A stretch of DNA of 64,000 bases, from positions 13,411,236-13,475,235 of the forward strand of contig NC_037642.1 in NCBI RefSeq assembly GCF_003254395.2, read 5' to 3'. The stretch comes from Apis mellifera. Lineage: Eukaryota; Arthropoda; Insecta; Hymenoptera; Apidae. The notes under the pieces are model-generated. The model saw only the letters and a list, made by a program, of their open reading frames with translations. It was not told the origin of the DNA and ran no database searches. Of this stretch, positions 1-11,445 are shown piece by piece. Within the stretch, counting starts at the first letter, position 1; the number at the start of each line of letters is the position of its first letter. A program made the translations under genes and the position numbers.

Positions 1-995
1 TGAAAATGTATTGCGCGATCAGAGGCTCCCAAGCGTGGAATTCGAATGATTCGCGAATCGCCAAGCGGATGGCTCTGCTGGTGTTCACCGATTTCCTCTG
101 CTGGTCCCCCATAGCGTTCTTCTCGCTGACTGCCACATTTGGATTGCAGCTGGTGTCGCTTGAACAGGCAAAAGTGTTTGCCGTGTTCGTCCTGCCGTTA
201 AACTCCTGCTGCAATCCGTTTCTGTACGCCATCTTGACCAAACAGTTCAAGAAAGATTGCGTACTTATTTGCAAGGCGATCGAGGAGTCCAGGGTGACCA
301 GGGGGATCGGCAGATGCCGGCATAGCTCGAATTTCAGCAACAGACAGACCCCTGTAAACACGAACAGTTTGGTGGACAGATCGTCGCGAGAGAATCAGAC
401 ACCCTGTGCATGCAACTCGAGATTACTCGAGACTAGCCAATGTTCCGGTTACCGACGATGGGGCACCAGGATATTGTGGCCCTGCGCCAGAGACACGAGG
501 CCCAGACACGCGCGTAGCGACCAGTACGCATATCAAATCGCGGAGATCCAACAGAAGCAGCACAAACGAGCCTCGTCGGTGTCCTCCAGCGAAAATTTCT
601 CCTCGTCTAGATCAGATTCCTGGAGACAGACTCATCATTGCGGTATCCCATTAAGATTATTAGATCCTAAGCGGAGAGCTTCTTCGTGGCTGATCACTAG
701 AAAACCGTCTCAAGATTCGAATCTCAGTTCTTCCAGAAATGATTCTTCCGGTTCCGCAACCACTGCCAGCACCAGTACTTGGAGGATTTCGAGGTCTAGC
801 GCCTCCCTTGAGGTAACTGCCAGAAATACACCGAGACCAGCCAGGTCGAAACCAAGGCTCACCCGCCAGCTCGCTATTCAAGAGCCTGAACCACCTGGAT
901 CGCCAAGTAGATTAGCCGCCAGACTCCTCGCAACTATACCCTCCGCGACAGAAACCAGTGATCAGCAAGATGACGATAATACAGCGCAGTGTTAA
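1..995 (+). CDS. rk: Bursicon receptor rickets/LGR2, C-terminal part (5' truncated by window)
   Basis: The open frame enters from the left edge, so this is the last coding exon of a longer gene. It starts at the TM5/loop 3 boundary, has a loop 3 with NSNDSRIAKRMALL, then TM6 (LVFTDFLCWSPIAFF) and TM7 ending in NPFLYAI, the NPxxY motif of class A GPCRs. The SRIAKRMA signature is that of leucine-rich-repeat glycoprotein-hormone-type receptors (LGRs). The Cys-rich LNSCCNPFLYAI and the TKQFKKDC start of the tail fit insect LGR2/rickets better than LGR1. In insects this receptor binds bursicon and signals cuticle tanning and wing expansion. After TM7 there is a cytoplasmic tail of more than 200 residues rich in Ser and Arg. 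The stop is TAA at 993-995. LGR1 is the alternative; LRR and TM1-5 sequence upstream would settle it. Confidence 0.8.
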   Translation, partial: KMYCAIRGSQAWNSNDSRIAKRMALLVFTDFLCWSPIAFFSLTATFGLQLVSLEQAKVFAVFVLPLNSCCNPFLYAILTKQFKKDCVLICKAIEESRVTRGIGRCRHSSNFSNRQTPVNTNSLVDRSSRENQTPCACNSRLLETSQCSGYRRWGTRILWPCARDTRPRHARSDQYAYQIAEIQQKQHKRASSVSSSENFSSSRSDSWRQTHHCGIPLRLLDPKRRASSWLITRKPSQDSNLSSSRNDSSGSATTASTSTWRISRSSASLEVTARNTPRPARSKPRLTRQLAIQEPEPPGSPSRLAARLLATIPSATETSDQQDDDNTAQC

Positions 996-3900
996 ATTGA
1001 TTGGAACGCGTATCTATGCGGTTTATTAGAGATTATACTCGGTTATAATATATAATAAATTACAAATATGGGTCTCGTTGCTTCCGAATGGTTTCAGTAT
1101 TAAGTGTCTTCTGACAAATGAGAGAGGTGTGAAAGAAGGGGAGGAGATTAAATACTCTGTATATTGGCGATAATCATCGTTTAAGATTAGGTGAACGAAA
1201 AAATGAACAGTCTAGCGTATTCTTCTTTCAACGTTTGCAAACATTTGTGATTAAAGTTGATTGTAATATATATATATATATATGTATATTTTATTCTTTT
1301 TTTTTCTGAATTATTTTTAAGTAAAGGAATTTATAAGACGTTGAAGGAGGAAGAGTAAAAGATTCTACTACTTTTATTCTTTTTGTACAATTATTTATGC
1401 TAATTAATAATTAAAAGTGCAAACGATATTGTAGATCGTTTAGATTCGTGGAAGAGACAAAATTGATCTACCTTTATTGACCGTCCGTTACACGTGCATA
1501 TAGAAGTGCATCAAATTGCATCAAAAGAGGGTGAATACGGTAGTCATATTTGTTAGATACTGCCAAGAATTTTTAACATGTTGACTGTTGAAGGAATAAT
1601 TTTATAATTCTTATATTAATATTTCATGATAGAAAATGCTAATAGAATTGAAGTACTATTTTTTTTTCTTTTGTACTTTGGAAGATGAGACTTTTTCAAT
1701 ATTTAATTAAATATAATCTCTAAGAATTTTAAACAACGTGAAAAATTGCGAATAAATTCCACAACAGCCAACATATTAATTTAATATACATAAACGTACT
1801 AATTTAATTTGATGAAAAATTTTAATTCTACGAGAGAAAGAATTCAAAAATATGTATGAAAAGTGCGTCAATTTTATTGGGGCTTTTACTATAAAAAAAT
1901 TACTAGGGAATTATGACTCAAACGACAAAGTACACGATGTTCCACATAGTTTTTCGATTAAGGTTAGAACATTGTACTATTTATTGGTAAATTTAAAATA
2001 GAGCACACAGTATTCTTTCTATTCGTTCATCTATTTCCTTACAAAGTTATTAGATCCGTTAGAAACTCGAACGCTTTTTTGTCTGTGGTTCAAAGGAAAA
2101 TCCTTTTGTTACGGGATCAGTATTTAAAATCCATTGTTCAATCGTTAATAAGCATGTGTTGCGTTTTCATAAGACTGATGGTTTATACAGTTTGTCCCAT
2201 AATTCTAATTTTTGATTCTAGTTGATTTCTAGTTGAAAATTTGGACACGTAATACGATTTTTAATCAAATATCATAATACCAGTGACGAATAATCTAACG
2301 ATTAATTTATTTGTTAATAATTATTGTTAATTATAGGATGGTCGATAGATTCTCAAATAAGTCGAATTAGAAAATTTAATCAGTAAATTTTCTATAACCT
2401 CTTTCATATATCTTTCATATATAAGATGATCTTTATGATAAAAAGAATTTCATCTTAAAATAATTATACATAAATTATACATAATTATTTGAGAATTTAT
2501 AAACTGTCTTAGAATCAATTCGTACATTGTTACGTTCGTTAATTATGAAAGTGAACAATTATAAAGTTGTGCAGCTATAGTAGGTCACAGTTTGACCATC
2601 CTAGCCTAAAGACTATTATAAGATCGTTACGGCGTATAGATGTTTATACACGGTTTTAAATTAATGACAAAGATATTTGTTAATATTAATTACCGGACTT
2701 ATTTGTCGATGAGTGAATTGTATTGTTCTTTGTATACCATTGTTTTGATACTTGATGCCGTTTGAGACCTTCAGATTATAATTCTTGTTTTCTTTAAAAA
2801 ATATTCCATTACTTTATGTATAGTATATTCAATTCTGTATAATTCTTTTCTAGATTTTTAATTTAAAATTAGAGAAAATAGTAAAGATTCTATGAAAATC
2901 TGTAACCTGCAAAATTTATTAAATTGGCACTACATCTCTATATTAATTTTAATCCTTGCACAAAATCATTTGCAGTTGTGTAATTTTATTTAGGATATTG
3001 TTTCAAAAGAACTAGAATTTGCATCTGAAAGTCTTGAACTGTATCTATAAGCAGTATAGATCTAGGCCACAAAAAGTTAAAAAATTGCAGTAGCTGTTTA
3101 AGAGTTTTGTCATCTATCATTATCGACGTAACACCGAACATGTTTTGCGCGTGTGTCCGGTCCAAACTATTTAATAACGTTTTTCTAATAAAATAGCGAA
3201 TTACGACGAACGAATGTGTTGCATTTTTATTACCCTGAAAAAAAAAAGAGCAGATTTATAAATAGATTTTTTTTAATAAGATCGATAAAAAGAAAAAAAA
3301 GAAACAGAAATCGGCTGGATGCTTCCGAAATTTTATAAAATTCTTTTATTTGTGTTACAAGAAAACCCTATATCGCCATTAAATTGGCGAACGATATAAT
3401 ACTATTGATATATATATAGATATAACAGAAATAATTTAAATATTTATCTAGAATAAAATTTTCTCAACTTACTATACTCAAATAGTATATCTATATCTTC
3501 TGTAGGCGTGTATATGTATACGTTACCAGCTAAAAATATGAGACTTGAAACTTCCTAATGCAAAAAATTATATTATTTTACAAAAATAATTCTATAAATC
3601 TATCTATTAAATTATCCTTTTATTCCTTTTTTATATAAATTAAAAGAATCAAAAAAGTCAAGTTTTTATAATATTTCTTTTTTAAATATTTGAAGAAAAG
3701 AGGATATAATTTAATAATATATGTTTTAAGTTAAATTCATCTTCATTTTTGGCTGGTAGTATATATTATAAGTAACGTATATTTTTAAATTATATAATAT
3801 ATATATATACGACGTATTCTTTTCATTTCTTACACACCATCTCTTCTTTCGCTCTTCCATTCACACTTTGTTTCTTTATTCGCTAAATAATCGGTAAACT

Positions 3901-4675
3901 GGAGTTTCAGGTTTCAAGTGATATAAAATTAATAAGATTATGCACAATTTTAAAAAACTGTCCTTTATAAATGTCACTCGTAATAATTGCAAAATACATT
4001 TTGATCGATACATATTATAACAAATTTTATACACGTGATGGACTTCTGTGGATCCATTAAGTACCAGAATTTATATTTCTTCAGAAATCCTTATGTGTAT
4101 TATATATACCTTTTTAAAACTATTCTTTTTATTACTCTATCTTTGAAAAATATTTCTTTTTTTCTTTCTTAAATTTTTATGTTTTTTATTCGTATATTTT
4201 TTTTTTTTAATTTTTAATGTTAGTCTTTTTGCAATACATAATTTTATATATACATATATCAATTTGCAATATATTGGATATAATTTGAGAAATTCATTTA
4301 TGTAATTGAATATTCAAAATCTAAAGAAGAAAAAAAAGGAGAAAAACTTAAAAATCTAAGAAAACCAACTAAATTCGCGAAGAAAAATAGCGAAGCTTGA
4401 TCGCCAGGATCAACAGATCGAAGACTTTTATCACCTAAGCTAACAACAATTTGTTTTGTATAATCTTTATTTTCGGATATATAAAGTACTTACATTATAT
4501 TATATTTCCACAGATATTTTAAGATATGTTCATCTTTTTAATCGCTAAATCGTTTTTCGAATAAATTATTACGAATTTTCAACAATTATTAATTAGTTTT
4601 TAGGAATGGTTAACACTATACTATTACTTACAACTATTCGATAAAACGAAAGGAGCACTAAAAGGAACTCGTCTA

Positions 4676-4706
<31 letters not shown>

Positions 4707-7193
4707 CAAATATTCACAATTTGAAAAATCATTTTAAAAGCTGGTACTTAATGGGTCAATCACGAATTAAGACACTAAAACGAAGCTGACACATTTTATT
4801 CTCGTACAAATTCTTTTTTTTTCACCCTATTTACACAATCCTCGATGGTTTCGTTTGAATTTTTCGAAACAGAAAAAAGTATACCAACGAAGGGACCATT
4901 CCACCACATCGGATAAACGAACGATCGCCATGTTCAATTTTTCGAATATAAATCGATAATCGCATATGCCCTATCTCGATATTACAATCGTGCGAGATCT
5001 CGCCTTAGGACGGTATACAATTTTTTGGACGGTTGTGTGGTTTGTTCTCTAGTCAAGATGGATCAGAATTTATAATACGAGGAATATATTTACGGCTTTG
5101 CAAAGAAGGGAAGTATTACAAACAGTATTATGATAAAATTGATCTTTGATTTTATATTCTGTATACCGAGTATCTCGTAATTCTATAAAAATTTCACACG
5201 GTTGTTCAACGACTCCACTTTTTCTCTCTCTCTCTCTTTCTCTCTTGTTTAAGATCGTCGACAAAACATGGTTCATGCATAGGATATTAATTCTATCGGG
5301 CAAATCAACCAACTCTAGTACAATGGCGAGATATTGAATCTAAATTTATTTCATTTTGAAATATAATCCAGCCATCGAATCGCGAGGATTAAAATGATCT
5401 ATCGAGAAACACAAATATCGTACGTATCGTAAGTTGTAGGATTTTATTATTCATTTCTTCATTGCAGTCTTTTATTTGACTTTATCGTATAATTTTGAAA
5501 AACATGGAACAGAAATGAATTTTTCTATTCCAAAAGACTGTAAAAAAAAAAAATTATATTCTCTTGATGCACGAGTCGCAAAATTATCGACCGATATTTC
5601 CAAACTTATTATTTTATCATTTTACTTATCCGATTAGCCGATCACTAAATCGTCTTGGTTAAAATTGTCCCAACGATCAGATTAATTGACATACATTTTG
5701 AAATTTAACACAATGTTTTCGTAATCTCACCTATTACTTCGATCAGTTTTCAAAAAACTTTCAAAAAATTCAAAAAATATTCCAACTAAAGATTGGACCT
5801 TCTCTTTATATTTTTTTTTTTTCTAACAATCATATAATTTGTAATAAAATTGGCAGGTGGGCACAACTAGTGAATCACGATAAAATTGGTAGTTATAATT
5901 ATTTTACAATTGTATTAATCCGGAAGCCCTTGAAAGCTGTAATAACATTTCATCAAAGTTAAAAGTTTATATGAACAATATAAATTACAACAATCTCTTT
6001 CCCTACTATCTATGACGCTAATTGAGCCTAGAAGATCGTTTCGATCCTTCCAACTATTATTATTATTATTTTTTTTTTTCTTTTGTTTCTCACTTATGTA
6101 CGTTTAATCGAACTTGGTCCATTGAATGTCAAATCCTTTCGTCTATTGCTCTCTTATGATATACGCGTTCTTACAATCGGTACAACATATATATATATAT
6201 GTATTTTACCATTCGAGATTTCCAGAATTCGTAATTTTTATATTTTGCGATATTATTAACATTATTAACAATTAATAAACGTGATATTTTTAATAATTCA
6301 ACTGGTTGAGAAAGTGAGAGTTTATTTACTTATTTGGTTCCTCTTATTTGAAATTTGATACCTTTAACGGTCAACTTTGTGTATTTTCGTTGGTAACTCG
6401 ATATCTCTCGGCGTAAACTCGTTAAAGCTTAGCGTGTGTATTTTGCTTGCCTTTGCGTACCTCAATATAAACATTGGAAATTCAATGTTGAAATTAATTC
6501 AACATTCCTCGCGTTTTATTCTTAAAAATTAAATCTGGAAAATCTCGAACAATAATAACATTAAATACATTAAATCCAATATGTAACAATTATTCACGTG
6601 TTAATAAACTTCTCTCTCCAAAGGTATCGCCTCCAAAGTCATGTCATCTCTGTTCTCGAAAAAAAAGAAAATAAAACAACGCTTCTCGATTATTATTACC
6701 AGAAAAAGAAAATCGAGATGCAAATGTGTCAGTTTGTGCCTAAAGGAGGAATTTATCGGAACAATAAATCGGAGGAAGGAATGCGCATTGCGGAAGAGGA
6801 AAAAAGAAGCAAAAGAACGGGATTGCGACTGCGAGAAATATTCTCTGGAAGACGTGTAAAATTCTAAGTGTGGGTGAACGGAAAATCCGCTACTTTTGGA
6901 CGCTCGGGTGAAAATACACGACAAAAAGAAACGCACATTATTTAAAAAAAAAAAAAAAAAAAAATAGATAAATCGTCTAGATCAAATAGGAGATACAAGT
7001 GGAATACAAAGAATATATATGTATATATATTCATCCAAATCTCTCCGCGCTTTCGTTTTTTTCATTCCCTAAAATTTTGTCCATTCGCAAATTTCAAATT
7101 CCATCTAAATTATTCGATTGAATAACGAACGTTATTCAAGATAGAATTTGTTTTAAAATATCATCAATCGATTCACGGAAAGATAATAGACAT

Positions 7194-7213
7194 GGAAGGA
7201 GGGGGAGGGGGGC
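7194..7213 (+). repeat. G-rich purine tract
   Basis: A G-rich stretch with G5 and G6 runs separated by single A residues lies in the gene-free region downstream of rickets. It stands out against very AT-rich surroundings. Confidence 0.6.
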
Positions 7214-7300
7214 ACATCAGTTTTTATTACGCTGTCTTTGTTCTTTGAAATGAAAACAAGTTTCAGAGAGTTCCAGCCTCGCCGCATTTGCTTCTACAGT

Positions 7301-7361
7301 ATGTATGTATGTATGTATGCATGTGTACATATATATATATACGTGTGTGTGTGTGTGTGTG
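7301..7361. repeat. Compound microsatellite TATG / TA / TG
   Basis: About four TATG units are followed by an AT block and then about ten TG units. This is a simple-sequence repeat with no coding role seen. Confidence 0.85.
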
Positions 7362-7748
7362 TTACGTTGTCACGTACAGGATATTCTCTACTATGCGAGA
7401 AGAAAATTTAAGATGCAATTTTAAAATAAATACAAAAGTATGCATTGTATAACTTATTTTTCAATTTGCGATCCATTTAATTAATTATCATTGAGATGAG
7501 ACAAAGAGAAACATTGAGTCGCTTGTAACGTGAAAAGGATATTATTCTTGCATACCATAACTTTTGTACTTGTTTCAGTCTTTAAAATCATCCCTTAAAT
7601 ATTCTCCCCTTCTGTTTGCTTTGAATGTAAAGTTTGTGTACAAAGAAAAATATATATATATATATGTATATAATAAGAAAGGAAGAAACTATTCCATTTT
7701 GCATTGCGTTATAGCACACATAGCAGTTACAGGGAAGTATGTGTACGA

Positions 7749-7773
7749 TGGGGGGGGGGGGGAGGAGGAGGGT
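7749..7773 (+). repeat. G14-type run followed by GGA repeats
   Basis: An uninterrupted G run of about 13 is followed by three GGA-like units and GGG. It is the strongest G-quadruplex-forming candidate in the window and lies in the region between the rickets and Stim 3' ends. Confidence 0.7.
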
Positions 7774-9552
7774 GATAATAAGTTAATTCTAGTGTGTCCA
7801 AAAAAAAAAAAAAAAACAAGTCAAGTTATTCAAGATCATACTCCAAGATACAAATTATCATCACTTTTTCTCCCTTATATTTTCATATATACAATTTTTT
7901 TAACATTCTAAAAATAGTAGCAGAGACAATATTTCACTCGTTTTTCCTTCATTTCATTTTCCAACATCGTTCAATAATCTTCTTTCACGTTAATCAGACT
8001 TTCTCCATTGTCATAAAAATACAATATATAAAATTTAGAGAAAGCCTGTTTAGATGTTTGGAAATTAAGAAACGATTGATATTGATGACCTTGAATGACT
8101 AATATCAGACGGACCATCATTAAAATCTAAATGTCTAAAAAAAAAAAAAAAGAAGTGAAGTACAACAGGTGTCGCAATATAAACGTGAAATTAAAAAAAA
8201 GAAAGAAAAAAAAGAAGATCAACGACGTACGATAAACCGTAAAATGCCTTGATTCGAATATGCGAATTAATTCTTAATTTGTATTAAAAAAAAAGGAAAA
8301 AAAAAAAAACGCATAAATAATGTCAATACACATTCTCGTGGTATGAGAGCAGAAAAAAAAATCATTTTTTTTTTCTTTTTTTATCTTATTTCTCTTCCTT
8401 TCTCAAAAATCTCATCACCTGAGAGTTTCCTTTAAGGTTCCTGAGTTTTATCTTTACCGTTAAATCTAGTAATACTTTCAAACTTCATTGTGTAAAGTCA
8501 TGTATAGAAAAAACGAATGAAGAAGTCTTAATAATTATTGCTTTTCAATATATATTCTATTTATAAATCTTCACGAACCTCAAAGGAGTAATGTCCTAAA
8601 TTCATTTTATAGTTAATTGTTTGTTACATCATCCCATAAGTAATTCTAGGAAGGTACAAATGATAAATTGTACTTCCAACAAAATGTCGTCCTTTTCAAA
8701 AATGAATAAACCCTGTTGAAATTTTGTTAAGAAAAGAAGAATTATAACAACTCTCTTGTTGAATTATATAATTTTTCTGTTATTTTTCTTTAAAAAAAGA
8801 ATGAGAATTATGATAATAGAAATCATTATCAATCCCCCAAATCCTTGTTATTTCTATTTTACAAAATAGAAATAATATAAATAATATATACATAAAATCA
8901 AAATAATCATGTGTCCTTTTGCTTTAATAAATATTATTACATTAAGAAAAAAAAAAAAAAAAAGAGAGAGATCACATTACTTCTGAGATGACGTATCTCT
9001 TATCACATACACATTATCACCTATTTTAGAATACAACTCTGTCCCTTACATATGTAATGCAAAGTTCACCAATAAATTTAATATTCACTTCACTTTAATT
9101 ATGCGCGACTGAATGGAAATTATTTTATTATGTTATTAAATTTCTAAAAAAAAAAAAAAGAAAATTTTTTTTATAAATATACAATATGCTAACTTGAATA
9201 AATACGAATAAAATAATAATAATAACTTTGTGTGAATAAAAGTAACGATTAAAAAAAAAATGCAATTTGCAAAAAACGAAGCAGAGACGAAGAAATGATA
9301 AAATTCATGAGATTGAAGTCTCGTGTTAAATGTACGTATAATGTTAAAAAAAAAAAAAAACTAGATGAAGTTTAAAAAAGAAGAAAAAGTTTGAAATGGA
9401 AGAGCGTCGTTGATTTATTGCTCGGCCTATGCTTAAAAAAAAAAAAAGTCTAAAAATAAAAATAATAGCGCAAAAAAAGAAAAAAAAAGAAAAGAAAAAT
9501 AGGAAAAAGATTTACATTTTACTATACAACTATCGACTAATGTCATTGGCGA

Positions 9553-9600
9553 AAAAAAAAAAAATAAAATAAAATAAAATAAAATAAAAAAAAATAAAAA
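9553..9600 (+). repeat. AAAAT short tandem repeat
   Basis: An A12 run is followed by about five AAAAT units and another A run. It is a simple repeat in intergenic DNA. Confidence 0.85.
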
Positions 9601-10819
9601 GCCTTAAACGTATTATTGATTTCGAGTGTTTTTACGCGATAGAAGATATGACTCGAAGGATCTAGGAATGAGCGATCGCTTGTCTTCAATAAAAATCGAA
9701 ATTGAAATTATAATGCAGGGAATCATGAATTGTAATCACAGATTTCTCGAAAGAAAATTTGTTAAATAATTTTTACACGAAGATTATTGATACACTTAGG
9801 CCGAGAAGAGGTCGTCATAGAGAAATGGAAGATTCAAATAATTTTTCATTAAATTAATCTAATTAAATGATAGTCGAAATAAGTTAAAAATGAAAATGCA
9901 TGAAAGAATGGGAATGGACAAGAAGCGTATCTCCATTGCTTCGAAGAAAAATTATTAGTACAATATACGTCGTTGTATATTTAAAATTAAAATTAAAATT
10001 TCAATTTCTTCAATGATATTAACGTCTTCTTTAAACTAATTTTAAAAAATGAAAGAGAAAATTCGTTTCGTTGATTAAAAAAAAAAAGTTTTCGTAACAA
10101 ATGTTACAAAATTCAGTTAACAAGCGAGAAACCTGGAATCGAGATTCTTTTATCTCGTGGAAATTAATTAAAAGCTGAAAGTTGATTGCATTGATTAAAT
10201 ACATGAAATAAAATGAATAATTAAAAAAAAAGAAAGAAATATGTTACAGGATAAGGTCAATTGAAAAATAAAAAAAAATTAAAAAATAAATATAAAAAAA
10301 AAAGAGCTGTCGTTACGCGAAAGCGGAAGCGCAAAATGTGTTAAAGATCGCCCATCCCTGAATCAGAATATTGTCGTGGTTAAAGAATTCGGCATCGCGA
10401 ATTTAAAAAATCTAACTATCTAAGATAAGGACGTCGCTTGGTGGTGTCTCGTTTGCGAACAAAACGAATATTTGGCAACAAAACGGGAGACACACCGGGG
10501 CACCAAAAACATCCTACTCGATAGCACGGTAGAACATCGTTTTTTCTTCATTAAATTACCCATTACGTCTGATTCTCTTTATATTAGTTAATAAAATCAT
10601 CGACACTATTATAATTAATCATTAGTATATACCGATTCCATTATATCTTTTCACACTATACAATTCTCTTTTTTCTTTTTTATAACAAAGTTTTTTTTTA
10701 ACATCAATCAACGTTTAAAATAGTTCTCGTGTAGACGCGTAAAGAGCCTTAACGTTAATTATACACGTCAACCGTGCTAGTTATTAGACCAATTAAACGA
10801 AATTTCCTAAAGTTTCTAA

Positions 10820-10841
10820 ACTACTACTACTACTACTACTA
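10820..10841 (+). repeat. (ACT)n microsatellite
   Basis: About seven ACT units lie in the probable 3' UTR of Stim, which is transcribed from the minus strand. Confidence 0.85.
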
Positions 10842-11445
10842 AGTTTAATTGCACGAATTACATACAAAATATTGCAGAGTTTAAAAATAAATATTTATTT
10901 TTCGTATATAATCTCTCAATATATTGATATGAAATTTCGAATGAATCTTTCGATATAAACGTCATCGAAACATGGCTCAACGTCGAACATCGATAATCCA
11001 GACCAAAGTGTCGTCGACGATGAATTTCTCCAACGATGTTCTACACGGCTATACGGCTCTGTCTCTCTAATCGCATGTGTATACACGTGATAGATGCATA
11101 GTATACATATTATTTACACACGTACCGGCAGGGCGTGATCGCTAATCGATTTACCGACCGGTTCTCGGAGACGAAACTTCTATTTTCTATTTTTTTTTCT
11201 TTTCCATTTTTCTTTTTTTTTGTGTATATGTGTGTGTGTGTATGTGTTTTTCTCGTTTTTTTTTCCCCCCCTTTTAAGTGCACGTCGCGGCTCGATAATA
11301 CCCAATAATAACAATAACTAATCGGATCACGGATAGTGTAATCAGCGTATTAAGTAAGAAACGTTGCACAGATCAATACGGATTAGTATACCGCGTAATA
11401 TCGTTATTATGTCGCGTTGACTAGGTTCGAGAGGGTTTCCCTTCT

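Larger units (their letters stand above)
996..11445. other. Gene-free AT-rich stretch between rickets and Stim 3' ends
   Basis: No credible coding exon is visible. The two flanking genes converge here, so it should contain the rickets 3' UTR (plus; a possible AATAAA lies at 1054-1059) and the Stim 3' UTR (minus). It is crowded with A runs, T runs and microsatellites, including TC-rich DNA near 5224-5245, TATG and TG repeats at 7300-7361, AAAAT repeats near 9560-9592 and ACT repeats near 10820-10841. The part from about 10300 to 11445 is less AT-rich, which fits a proximal Stim 3' UTR. Confidence 0.6.

Noticed and set aside
6598..6936. Overlapping open frames on both strands, up to 111 codons
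   Set aside because: They overlap each other, are rich in Phe/Ser or Lys from AT-rich DNA, and show no domain or splice context. They are likely chance frames in intergenic or UTR sequence.
7564..8102. Two plus-strand open frames of 115 and 102 codons
   Set aside because: They run through poly(G) and poly(A) tracts and encode low-complexity Lys, Ile and Phe-rich sequence; no coding signal is seen.
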